From positions 930,001 to 994,000 of the forward strand of contig NC_018393.1 in assembly GCF_000208865.1 (NCBI RefSeq): a DNA stretch of 64,000 nt, in the 5' to 3' direction. Both the position numbers and the translations under genes were made by a program. The notes below the pieces were generated by a model. The model had not been told where the DNA came from. It made no database searches and worked only from the letters and a program-made list of their open reading frames with translations. The DNA comes from Neospora caninum Liverpool. Lineage: Eukaryota; Apicomplexa; Conoidasida; Eucoccidiorida; Sarcocystidae. This document shows positions 46,716-57,503 of this stretch, piece after piece (position 1 is the first letter of the stretch; each line of letters opens with the position of its first letter).

Positions 46716-47897
46716 ATGTCTGACGTTGAGAGCATTGCTGACGAAGTTGTGGCCCCTGTGGAGGAGGAGGAAGAGGTGAAGGATTTGATGACTGCGATCC
46801 GGAAGGTGAGCTCAATTTTACAACCACGGGTCTTTCTCACTGCCAGTTTCGTTGTTTTGTTCCGAGCGTTTGCACAATGGCGACCGCATCGTGGCTCTTT
46901 TAGTCTGCGGGGAGCTCAATGACGCGTGTGGGGCGTGTTCGCGAGCCTTTTGCCGGGAGGCGACCGGGAGCGACGAGGCTCACCATTCGCGCTGGTACCT
47001 TTCCGTAAAACGTTCTGAAACCTGTTCTGTGCTTATGGCGGTTGACTATATGAGTGACGGGATCTGTGCCAAGCAAAGTAACCTTCCCGAGCGAGTAGCG
47101 CAGGACGCAACGACGACCAGGGTGGCAGAGACGACCTTTGCCGTGGAGAGGAGTACTCTACTGACAATCAACATCTCTTCGTTACCTGTCTCAGCACATA
47201 GGAGTGGAGCAGTGGATGGGCTGTCTGCTGACAGCCACGCCATTGGATGCTTCATAATCTGAGAACAGGAAGCTCAAAGACGAAACTTCCTGTAGAAACT
47301 CGTGTCTTTTGAGGTGGTACGGAGGTACTTGCGCCTGTCCAGTGAGTTCCGGTTTTTTTTTCGTGGCGACGTGCGTGTATCGTTCTGAGGTGCGTACTTT
47401 GCTGTAGTATGGGGTGGAGGAGTGTTCGGTTTTCTGTCGAGGGTTAGCGTATTCTCAAGCGCACTAGAAGCAGCTGTTTTCAAGCCCTATTCATTGCGCT
47501 TTTGATGTGGCAGTCTAACGATGCGTAGAGACAGGCATGTTTGCGGTGTTTCGTTCAGGTGCTGAAGAACGCATTGATCCACGATGGTCTTGTTCGTGGC
47601 CTGCACGAGGTGGCGAAGGCCCTTGACGCAAAGAAAGCACAAGTTTGCTTTTTGTCTGAAAGCTGCTCGGAGCCGGCGTACAAGAAGCTGGTCCAGGGCT
47701 TGTGCAAGGAACATGGAATCCCCCTGCTTGATGTGACGGACAGCAAGGAACTGGGCGAATGGGCGGGACTCTGCAAAGTCGACAAAGACGGTACCGCTCG
47801 CAAGGTCGTGGGTGCGTCGTGCGTGTGCGTCACCGACTTTGGCGAGGAGAGCGAGGCTCTGACTTTCCTCCAGAACCACATCAAGACTCTCAGTTGA
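46716..47897 (+). CDS. RPS12: 40S ribosomal protein S12 (eS12)
   Basis: Component of the small cytosolic ribosomal subunit (L7Ae-like fold, beak of the 40S). Two exons, 46716-46805 and 47559-47897, join in phase 0 to 142 residues. The start ATG (ACAATGTC context) gives MSDVESIADEVVAPVEEEEE, the acidic N terminus typical of eS12. Then come VLKNALIHDGLVRGLHEVAKAL, AQVCFLSESC, YKKLVQGLCKEHGIPLLDV and GEWAGLCKVDKDG..RKVVGASCVCVTDFG, all strongly conserved in eukaryotic eS12. The length is normal. The single intron is 753 nt and directly follows the short first exon, as is common in ribosomal protein genes. A TRP-2-like motif lies upstream. It diverges from the elongase gene across a long spacer and converges on the eight-TM gene. 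Confidence 0.97.
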
Positions 47898-49534
47898 GTT
47901 TTCAATTCACATAATGCTGTGATGCAAGTCGCCTGTTGCGGGGTCGCTCGTGCCCGCGGTTGTCGCAGCTGATGCAATGATGGTTTGTGTGGTTGAACTG
48001 CACCGTGTACGATCGTTGTTTGTATTGCGGAGCGCAATCACGGAACCTTGTAAAGTCACTTGCCGCAGTGGGGTGGAGAGGAATGAGGCATCTGCAACAG
48101 ACGTCTTACTTGCTGCAGCTGAATGCTTCTGTGAGCTTTCTGTCAAAAGTAGCGGCCATACACACTTGAGGATAAGGTGGAACCCAGCGCCATGGGAGGG
48201 ACGTAAGTAGCAAGAGTGTCAAAACGCGCTACACACGATCCCGCTACACTGCGGAGATTAGATTATTTTTCTGTGTAGAAGAGCATACATCATCGATTAG
48301 CAGAGTACCTGAGCACTAGTGGCGTTTCCAGGTTGGAGTGTTACGAGAATTCGTTAGGTAGTTCGCCATGGTACGGGTCCCCTCGTTGTCAGCAAAGGGA
48401 CACGGTCGCGTATCGAAGGCCTATCGCGAAAAGTGCTCAGACAAATGTTGACGCTTATACAGCTGCATTCGTTGCCCCAGCCGGTACGCACGTTGAGGCG
48501 ACTTCGCGGACGCAGGCAACTCAGCTGGACTGATTCGCATTGTACCCCAACGCAGTTTGTCAGTGTGCATCACTAGTAGTAAACTAAATCTCGTCATTTT
48601 AGAGGGCACATTTCGAGAGAAAAGTCGGCGCGACTCCCAAACCGCCTTGCTTAATACGGGGGGAATGTAGACTAATCAGCTGCATAGAGCTGTTCGAAAG
48701 CTGACAAGGTCCCTCGACAGTTTGCCGCCTTTCTGTACATATCGTGGAAGCAGCAACCTCACTAGAGTCGAGTTCGAAGACAAAGCGTCTCGCCTCGTGC
48801 GCTACACCACCTTTATCGTACCGTTCAGACAGGGCACCCGTAATTACTCTAAAGTGCCGAAGAGACATTCAAAACGCAGGTAATCGCGGTAGGCGAATGT
48901 TTCTCTCAGCGAACAGATACATACGTTGAATTGTGATGGGAACTCAAAAGGCCACTTCCAAGCGACGCTGCAGTGCCTCGAATGCTCGTATCTACCACAT
49001 CGAAGAGACGGGCATTGATGCCTAAAGCGTTCTGCAACCGGCGACCTTTCGGGAATTCATCGTATTGAGTCACGGCAGCGTATCTCTACGCGGAGGACCA
49101 CGTGTGTAGTGCGAGGAACCTACCCTTATTTGTATGCTGCCGCACCAGCGACATGAGCTGATCCGGGCGAACACCACAAATACGTGGCAGTCGCGTAACA
49201 ATCAAACAAAGCAACTTAAATTACAAATCCCAAAGTTCGCACTCTGCTGGAAAATGGGGGACGGTTGGCGACGCATGCCTATTGCGCTATACACAACTGG
49301 AGGTTACGGTGGTCAAGTTGTTTATGAAACTAAGAGCCTGGAAAACCTTGTAGCGCCCTCCCAAAATGCACTGTAAAAACACTCGCAGTGACAAAAAAGA
49401 CACTACACTTTGTAAGTGCCGCGCACAATGCGAGAAACAATCCCCACTGGCGTCACCTGTTTTGGTTGAGGTCCCGATTTCAAGCATACACGCAATAGCC
49501 AAGAATAACATAATTGCAACTAAAAACGATGACA
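47898..49534. other. Convergent spacer between RPS12 and the eight-TM gene
   Basis: About 1.6 kb containing both 3' UTRs. Frames such as minus 49287-49538 (hydrophobic N terminus) and several others under 100 codons have no supporting structure. Confidence 0.5.
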
Positions 49535-50846
49535 TCATTCACCCTTGCCGCAGCAACTGAAGACTGATCGGAGCGCGTACACTGTGGAGAAAATTGCCAA
49601 AACCCCGCAAGCCAACGATGTGCATGCCTCGACAATGAGCCATTTGCCTGTTCCCATAATGGTGAAGATCTTGTAGTCGTTCATAATGTCCTCAGTAGGT
49701 GGAGTGAAGTACTGCGGAAAGCCGACCATGCCTACTTGTTTCACGACCGTGTGATAAGTGGAGGTAGCTACGATGCAGCTGACAATGGCGACCACTGCCA
49801 CACAGCCAAATGCCGCTCCTACCAAAACGTTGCACACCTTGGGGGAAAGACAGCAGTGGGTAATATTCAAGATAATCGCCACGGCAATTGCAAGAAGAAA
49901 CCAAATCGTGCCCAAGGCCACCGTGTAACCTTCGCCACCTCCGCCAATAATGAAGATTGCTCCAGAAATGATGATCAGTGTGACGCACGGGACGTACCTG
50001 AAAGAAAAGCAAGGACAAACGGAGCAAAAAATTAACACAAATCCACCAATTACGGAATACACGCAGGGCATTCCCTTCGAGACTTGACACGTATACGTGT
50101 TCAAAGACCGCCAGAGCTTTACGAAGCTCCAGAATAACCACACTATGTCAGTGCCAAAGTGAAGACAGCAAAATTCACCGTACGGCCTCCTGAATGGCGA
50201 TCTTCGACGACGAATTCTATGTGTGTCTCATAGATTTCAAAGCCTCCACATAGTGGAGACTGTGGACACAATGTGGCCGTAGATCATGTAAAGATGAAGA
50301 AACTACCACTCACATCTGCGCCTCTGGAATCGGCGTGTCGTTACTCATGCCATTTGCGCGGCTGAATGCAGCGAGAGTCGCAAGAGCTAAGACTGCGGCG
50401 GCTAGAATGTATCCGCTGTTGGTCCTTGCGAAGTACGTATCGGCAAGCGACCACGTGCTCTCTCCTTCATATGACAGCTCTGAGTGCTTCACGTAAGAAA
50501 CGTAAGGCTGCAGATAAGCTCCTGCAGTCGCAGCACTAACGACGCAGTAGAGGCTCTCGATAATGTTGATAATGCAGAGGGGACATAGGAAGCAGGGAGA
50601 AACAAAAAGACCTAACGCGACAACCGCAGCGATAAGAATGGCAAGGGCCACATGAATCAGCCCCATATACTCGAAGACACTATATGCGTTCGTCGTCAGG
50701 GAAGACGCCTCCAGGATATCGTGAATGTCCTTGTCGTAACCAATCAAGAGCATGATGATACCCGTTACGAGCTGTAAGCTCAACGCAATGCACCACGTGC
50801 CCACTGCCGGGCTCTCGTAGCCAAATCGCTTTCCACAAAGCCCCAT
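49535..50846 (-). CDS. Eight-TM membrane protein built of two four-TM halves
   Basis: Two minus-strand exons, 50846-50314 and 49997-49535, join in phase 2 across a 316-nt intron (GTGAGT donor, TTTCAG acceptor) to 331 residues. The start is the first ATG (CAAGATGG context) giving MGLCGKRFGYESPAVG; Gly2 with Cys4 could be acylated. Hydrophobic helices by eye: TWCIALSLQLVTGIIMLLIG, IHVALAILIAAVVALGLFV, PLCIINIIESLYCVVSAATA and SGYILAAAVLALATLAAF in exon 1; then PCVTLIIISGAIFIIG, VALGTIWFLLAIAVAIIL, NVLVGAAFGCVAVVAIVSCI and WLIVEACTSLACGVLAIFS in exon 2. Each exon encodes a four-helix unit with a long loop before the last helix, and both loops contain Tyr-rich stretches. There are no enzyme or transporter motifs and I do not recognise a family. 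Without the splice, the first exon would end at TGA inside the donor site, giving a 178-residue four-TM protein. Confidence 0.7.
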
Positions 50847-52766
50847 CTTGCACAACAAAATGCGCCTTAAACAGTCAAAAAAAATCTGGCCTTAAGAATG
50901 GTCGAAAGCCGTGTAAAGACGGCTGTTTTACAAGCCCTTTAGTTGACTCTTGGGGGTATGTGACCTTGGGGTGGGAGTGGACGGAAGGGGTCTCCGCTGG
51001 CACGCGGGGACCTTACTTGAACCAGGACGGGACCACCCAACCACTAAGCCGTCTTTGAGCCAAACAAACAAACAGTTCCCCGTACACCCACAACAACGTG
51101 ATTTCGAGTCAGAGACACGGGAAAAAATGCCGTCCAACAGAGAACGAGGATAAAATAAGTGGCTGCTGTGCAGCTTGCCGGCAGGGAAGACCTGTAGCCG
51201 CGCACTCTGCAATCATTCAACGTACACGGGACTGCGCATCCTGCGCAGCTGGAAGACCTCCACGAGTTGCTTACACCCACCACCCCAGTGCCCGCCGCGC
51301 TATCGCTAGTACGGGCGTCTTCACTTATAAGGCGATCTGCAAAATTCAAGACCTTTATTGGTGGCAACAAGTCCTGATTTTCTGACCCGTAGACGCCCGA
51401 GTGGGCGAGCAGACAGGGGCTTGGAGATGACGAAACCAGGATGACGCCTGACCGTCTTTTCGACAAGAGGGTCTCGGCAGTTTTCGCCCGCGTGACAACT
51501 CCGATCTAGCGTGCGACACAGATAGAGAACTCGAAGTGAGATCACCGCAGATTTGAATTCCTAACCACACTTTGACACCCAAGCAGCGTGAACCCAAAAC
51601 AGTCGCTGAAACACTTTCACGTCATGAGACCCGTCCGCATATCTCGGTTTGTGTTCAGTGTCTTACTAACGCGGACAACACGAGGTGTTTTCCTGTGGAT
51701 TCTTGCAACGAGCATTAGAGCCTACGCATCGTAGGACGACGATAGCAGTCGTGGCAGAGCCGAGGCAGAGGCGATTATGTTCGTTCCGCCTACGCGAGCT
51801 GTCTGCCCGACTGAGTAACGCCCCAACTTTGCGCGTTACTCCGGTACTTCAAAATTCTTCGTGGGTGAAAGAACAAAAGGAAGGTAACGAGAGAAAGCAG
51901 CGGCGCGTGTGAATTCGTCTGCTTTTTTTGTCTCAATTTCGTTTTCACCACTTGCCTTTCTTGTAGTCCGTATTCTTCCGCGGAGTTGTGCTGGTCGGCC
52001 CGCAGCCGGTTGCATTTTTTTCGTGTGTTGAGATGATGGGCGGAAAATTTCGATCTCGATAACCATCCATTCTCTCTCGAATGAACTGTATCACAACGAA
52101 CCTGTATGAACTGGAATTGTTTAAAAGAGCTTCGTTCTTTTTCGTTTTCATAGACAACCGAGCCGCTAGCTCTCAGAAGCCATCGCAAACACCGTCCCGT
52201 ACGAAGTGACCGGGTGGCACGACTTGCAGCCCACCATTGATTTGTTGCTCGGGTGCTAGTTTACCGCCTTTTACCATCGCGTCTGTTCAATGATATCCGT
52301 CGTATTGGTCCTTGCTTCCCCATTTATAGTCACTTCGTGCTTGTTTTAACTGTATTGATCGGGATTTCCTCGTCAACTTCCCGCGTCACTCGTCTGCCGA
52401 GTGACGCCGCCGACCAACAGGTTATTCTATATCTCTTCGAGCAAGGAAGGGATGAATCGAAGACCACCACCTTAGGTGTAAAGTTATGTTTGGGACGGGA
52501 ATTGCTGTACCACCTTCCATGCCGATATCCGTTCGGTTTTATTCCACGTCCTGAACCTGTTTTCGGTCGGAGTGGTCGCAATTTCTTTGGCGCATCACGG
52601 ACTTTTCCCAGGCAGTGTGGTTTCCGTCGCGCGTCCACAGGGGACAAGCGAAGAGGCTTTGTTTGTGCCCCAGTGAAACTGACACTAAGTTATTCGTCGC
52701 AGTGAGTGGTTGTCTCAGGCGTGTCTGCGGCACTCCCCGAGGCTAGCCGGTTCATACCCCGGCGCG
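50847..52766. other. Divergent promoter region between eight-TM gene and repeat-protein gene
   Basis: About 1.9 kb between two genes transcribed away from each other. It should contain both promoters. A weak tRNA-like A/B-box pair on the minus strand (about 51000-51055) is discussed separately. No ORF is convincing. Confidence 0.5.
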
Positions 52767-55700
52767 ATGGCTGCGATAGCTTTGGCCACAGACACCCAGC
52801 CACGATCAACGAGTGAAGTTTCCACAGAAGGAGAGGCATTGCTGGGAGCAGAGATGGCGGCGGTCGTAAGTGACGAGGGCAACCATAAGGTTCGCCAAGA
52901 AGGCGGCGCTGGCCAGGATTGTGTCCCAGCGGCGGGAAGGGAACAGTCCCGGGAGGTGGAGGGGACGAAGAATGAAGCAACTCCCACACAAGATGGGAGA
53001 CCTGGTGACGAAAACAGGGAGGAATCTGCAGCGGAAGCGGAGGAGTCACTGAAGAGGGAGAAAAGCGGTGCCGGGAGAGACGAGCATGACGGGCGGTGCT
53101 TGTCGACTGAGGGAAGACAGGAAGCAAGCAGGGATAAGGAAATCGAGTTCTCCACCGATGCTGGCACAACTGTAGCCTCATCCGAGACTCAGTCCAATGC
53201 GCCCATTGTGGAGAAACGCGAGGACACGAGCTCCGACAACAGGGAGGCAAGTTCTCCTTGTGGGGGCGTAGTTACGCCAGCGGCTGAGTCATCAGAGACC
53301 GCGGATGGCACAAGCAATGAGAGTCATGCAAAACCTGACGCCTCAGAGGCTACAGAATCACCGGACGTGGACGCTAGGGAAGCACATGACCAGCCGCGGG
53401 GGAGTTCTCAGGAACAAAAGCGGAAAGTGACGCCGTTGACGGGCACAGACACACAGGGAGCTCCAGCTGATTCTCCAAGTGCCCGGAATCCGCAGTCGCC
53501 GAGCTTGGATTTAAGGGGTGAGGTAGAGATCGAAGACCATGTAGAACCTGTAGCAGACGAGAAGACAGACGACAGAGCCGCCACCGAAGGGGAAGAAAAG
53601 TCCGGTGCTGCGTCTTCAGGCGAGAAGGCCGAGGCAGCGACTCAGAAAGGCAGTGGCGAGAAGAAATTGAGAAAGAAGAAGAAAAAGGAGAAGAAAACTG
53701 TTTTCGAAAGCATACCGGAGCCGTCGAAGGCTCATACCGGCTCTCGGGCGCCGGCTCTTGCACGGAAAGAATCACAAACTGTCTTCGTGTCGGAGCCCGT
53801 AAGCCAAAGTGTCGCTCACTTTCGAGCCTGTGAAAAGGCGCCGGAGAAACAGCAAGTTCAGACCGTTTTTGAGGCCCAGAAGGCGGAGAGAAGTGTGGCG
53901 CATGTTCGGTATGGGGATAAACCGGCGGATAGAAAGGAAGGCCCTACTATCTTCGAGGCGCAAAAATCAACGACGAGCATTGCAGATTTCCGTGCTGGGG
54001 ACAAGGTGGCGGATCGGAAAGAGGGGCGGACTATCTTTGAGTCGCAAAAATCAACGACGAGCATTGCAGATTTCCGGGCTGGGGATAAACCGGCTGATAG
54101 AAAGGAAGGCCCTACTATCTTCGAGGCGCAAAAATCAACGACGAGCATTGCAGATTTCCGTGCTGGGGACAAGGTGGCGGATCGGAAAGAGGGGCGGACT
54201 ATCTTTGAGTCGCAAAAATCAACGACGAGCATTGCAGATTTCCGGGCTGGGGATAAACCGGCGGATAGAAAGGAAGGCCCTACTATCTTCGAGGCGCAAA
54301 AATCAACGACGAGCATTGCAGATTTCCGTGCTGGGGACAAGGTGGCGGATCGGAAAGAGGGGCGCACTGTGTACGAAAGCGAGCCTAAGGAGTCTGCGGC
54401 GACTGTTAGATACGGCGGTAAGTCGTGCTGTATACCTGAGGAAACTCCGCGGGACGTGACGCTCGTGCACCGTTGTGAAGTGACACAGTACGGGAAACAA
54501 CCGCACACTGTTTGAAGTGACGACGGTGTTGGGTCTTGAGAGTTGGGAAGTCGCTGCAGCGGTTGTCTTCCGTTCGCAGAGTAGAGATAGGTGAGAAGAG
54601 GTGAATTTGAAAGTGGTGTTTTGCAAGTGGCGAGACCGAATCAGTTGCTTTCTTCGACTCTGGCACATGTGAGCGGGAGCTGGGAGACTGCGGTGGTTTT
54701 CCTGTGAGGAAGCGAAGCAGTTTCTCTTGTGAGAGTCTCCCACGGTTGTTGCCAGGTGGAGACGATTCGTTGAAACCCGACTCGTCAGAGTTTTGTCTCT
54801 TGTACTTTGTCTCTTGTCCTTTTGCGTGGTTCTTGTTTTCAGTGCAACTGAAGAAAACTGACGACGCGTCGAGTTCGAGGACGGTGTTCGAGAGCCAACC
54901 CCTGCAGTCTAAAGCGAGCTTCAAATACGACTCGAGGCCGGGTAAACCTGACAACGGGCGGGACCTCTTAGTACTGGCACTGCTCTTTGCTTTTTTGCGC
55001 TGTTGCCGCTGCGTGATCTTGTGTTAACCGTCACCTTTGCGGCCCCATTGCCTGTTCCTCTTTTCGGCGTCTGATTCGCCACGCTGTTGGGCGTACCTGA
55101 GAAGATTTTGGCGTTGGTGCCGCCGCCGGAAGCCACCCGAACGTGGTGTCGAGAAATATCAGAGGCGAAGCGGGGTGACGGCATTCTTTCGTTCGACTGT
55201 CAGCGCACGTATTAGAAGTTGTGTAGCCGGTGTTGGCCAGACGGCCCATCATTGGAAAAGGGAAGCAGAGTGTCTCTTTCCCGTCGGTTTTTCCGGGGTG
55301 AACAGATTCCGTCAGCAAGGGCCCCACGGTTTTTGAGAGTCAGCCGACTTTGACACGCGCATCGACATCCTGGAGAGATCGCAAGACAGATTCCAACGTG
55401 ACAACGACTGTCTTCGAGAATCAGCCCAAGGTGCGTTCATATCCAGAGAACTGCGGGATTTGTCGTGCGTTGTTCCGAGCAGCAGAAGCCACGCTTTTTT
55501 GTCTCCGGTCTGAGGCCGGCTCCTGTTGTGTTTTTTGTATTCTGTCCATTTCTGACGCAATATCTTCCCTGATAGATCGGCGATTGCCACGAATCAATAC
55601 GGAGCGCGCGGCTTCGAAGCATTTGAGAGGCACGGAGACGGCACATGTAAGCTTGTTTTCATTCTCTTTGTGCGCCTACAAAGCGCCAATTCTTCCATGT

Positions 55701-55828
55701 GGAGCGCTAGGTGTCTGCTGTGGGTGTGGCCTTGGCAGATCGTCCGGGTCGACGCATCAGCAAATCGCCCTCTGTCGTCGAGCAGCAGCGAGTACGAGAC
55801 GGACACAGACGAAGATGATGAAGAGTAG
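52767..55828 (+). CDS. Tandem-repeat protein with twelve TVFE-type units and acidic tail
   Basis: Four exons (52767-54417, 54843-54941, 55306-55430 and 55739-55828) join in frame to 654 residues. The start is the first ATG (GCGATGGC). Residues 1 to about 295 are Glu/Ser/Thr/Gly-rich, highly charged and presumably disordered. A polybasic KKLRKKKKKEKK block follows, then an array of about 27-28-residue units with consensus T(V/I)FE(S/A)Q(K/P)xxxSxAxxRxGDKxADRKEG. Nine units start in exon 1, one is in exon 2 and two are in exon 3. The last exon gives a short Ser/Glu/Asp tail ending DTDEDDEE. There is no signal peptide or TM segment, so it is likely cytosolic or cytoskeletal. I do not recognise it. 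The charged repeat protein style resembles apicomplexan pellicle or microtubule-associated proteins, but that is only an analogy. The recent identical repeats lie wholly in exon 1. Confidence 0.78.
53946..54365 (+). repeat. Five 84-bp coding tandem repeats in an alternating A-B-A-B-A pattern
   Basis: Units start at 53946, 54030, 54114, 54198 and 54282, exactly 84 bp apart. Odd and even units differ consistently (IFEAQ with DKVADRKEGR versus IFESQ with DKPADRKEGP), so the effective higher-order unit is 168 bp and the copies are almost identical. More diverged units start at 53697, 53778, 53862 and 54366. Confidence 0.93.
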
Positions 55829-57423
55829 AGCATTGATGGTGGCTGCCGTAAAGACGAGAAGATTTTGCCGACTTCCAAACGGAAGTCGTGGCACGCTGTA
55901 CGTTCCAGGTCGTTCCCATTTGCTGCTCGTCCGGGAGTGCGTTTCGAAGAGAGGTTTTTTGTGGCCTGCGCTGCTCATGTTTGGCAGTGCCTTTCTCATC
56001 TCGGACTCACACGGCTGACCGTGTCGATCGTGTGCGGAGTCAGTTGCTTCCTGGACACGGCTTGCCAGCGGTGAGACCGTTTGGGTGAAAGACATACACT
56101 CTGGAATCTGTTCGCTATGCACTATGCAGGAGGTCATCGTGTAGATACGGTGGACCCTTTCGCCCTTTGCTAGAGCAACAGTGATACATTTACACGTGTA
56201 TCTGCATACATATATTTTTATCTATTGCGTCCTATGCACAAGATTCAACTGGACTGGTCGTAGGCTGGCTACATCTGTGTCGGAGAGCTCTTGAAACCGG
56301 GCAAAGGGAAAGGAGGGAAAGGTGGGAGTTGTCTCTGGGCTTGCTTTTCTGTAAGTTTGCGGTTTCTGTTTTGTCTTCTGTGCACTGGGTTGAACATGTT
56401 CATGCGTTCACAAGGATACATGAAACTCAGCACTTTTGGTGGACCTGGACTCTTTTCCGCATATCGCACACTCACGCAATTAGCTACCGCATGCTTTTGA
56501 GGAAGAACTTGCCGATAGCGTTGGACAACGAAGCCCTTGCAGCCAAACTGTTGTATCTGTATGTGGAAGAAAGAGACACTCCTCCACTATTTTGTACCTT
56601 GCGGATTCGCGGCACACTCGATGGACGAACTCATGGTAGCCGGTTTGTCGCGGGCTGTAGATGGCACACGTTTGGACTATGGCCGACAGAATGAGGACTT
56701 AGATTTGGAGGCCCCCTTGGAGTCCGTAACACTATGAGCAATCATACTGATGTGGTTGTGCTCTCTCAGTTCTTCGGAGAAAGATGGTATTCTTCAGTAA
56801 AAACGGAACGGCAGATGACAGAAATAGCAGCCAACAATAGCGCGAATAGGACTCGAACTAGGCATGCAGTGGGCAGTTTACGATCGACAACGCTGAGGCA
56901 TCTTGTGAAATAGAGGAACGTAAGCAGGCTCCCTCCATGCATTTGTCCTCGATGACACGACTAGTATTTGTTCTGCTTTTTCCGTGCCTTCCTTCGCTGC
57001 CTACGGCGTGATACCTCACACCGTCTGAGGCCGACACACACCAGCGATAAGGCATCGCACCAGAAAAGCGCCTACAGAGTCTGCGACGTGCCTTTGCTGT
57101 TTAAAAAAAGCCTGTTTGTTTCTACGGTACAATCCGTCCCGCATGAGGAGAATGGCGTTTTCGGCTGTACGCAATCGTTTAAAAGTGTAGGACCAGTATA
57201 CAACGTGTTTTGTCAGAGTGGGGTCTTGCCGCCCGTCGACAGCGTAGAACCAGAAAGGCCAGTTCGCTAGGTCCCTTCGAATTGCTTCTGCATATGACCT
57301 GTTTACTTCCATAACCCAATCGGTGTCCGCAGGCGCTTCAGGAGGGGAAGGGAAGAATGCGCCTACAGCAAACTGAAGGATCGGGTGTGTAATGCGCCGG
57401 CGGGGGTCTAGTGGTTGGCTGCC
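55829..57423. other. Spacer before the tRNA gene
   Basis: Contains the 3' UTR of the repeat-protein gene and stop-rich sequence. Small frames at 56291-56737 show no motif. No gene is supported. Confidence 0.5.
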
Positions 57424-57503
57424 GTCAGGATGGTCGAGTGGTCTAAGACGCTACGTTCAGGTCGTAGTCCGCGAGGGCGTGGGTTCGAATCCCACTTCTG
57501 ACA
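57424..57503 (+). tRNA. tRNA-Leu (anticodon CAG)
   Basis: 80 nt that fold as a class II tRNA. The acceptor stem GTCAGGA pairs with TTCTGAC (one G-U), with discriminator A. The A box lies in TGGTCGAGTGG. The anticodon stem CTACG/CGTAG encloses loop TTCAGGT with anticodon CAG. The variable arm is about 11 nt. The T stem GTGGG/CCCAC has loop TTCGAAT (B box GGTTCGAATCC). There is no intron and no encoded CCA. It decodes CUG leucine codons on cytosolic ribosomes. Confidence 0.96.

Noticed and set aside
49287..49538. A minus-strand frame starting with a signal-peptide-like hydrophobic stretch
   Set aside because: It begins inside the stop region of the eight-TM gene and lacks any further structure. 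It is more likely 3' UTR.
53858..54508. A 216-codon minus-strand repetitive frame
   Set aside because: The repetitive appearance comes from the 84-bp coding repeats of the plus-strand gene read backwards.
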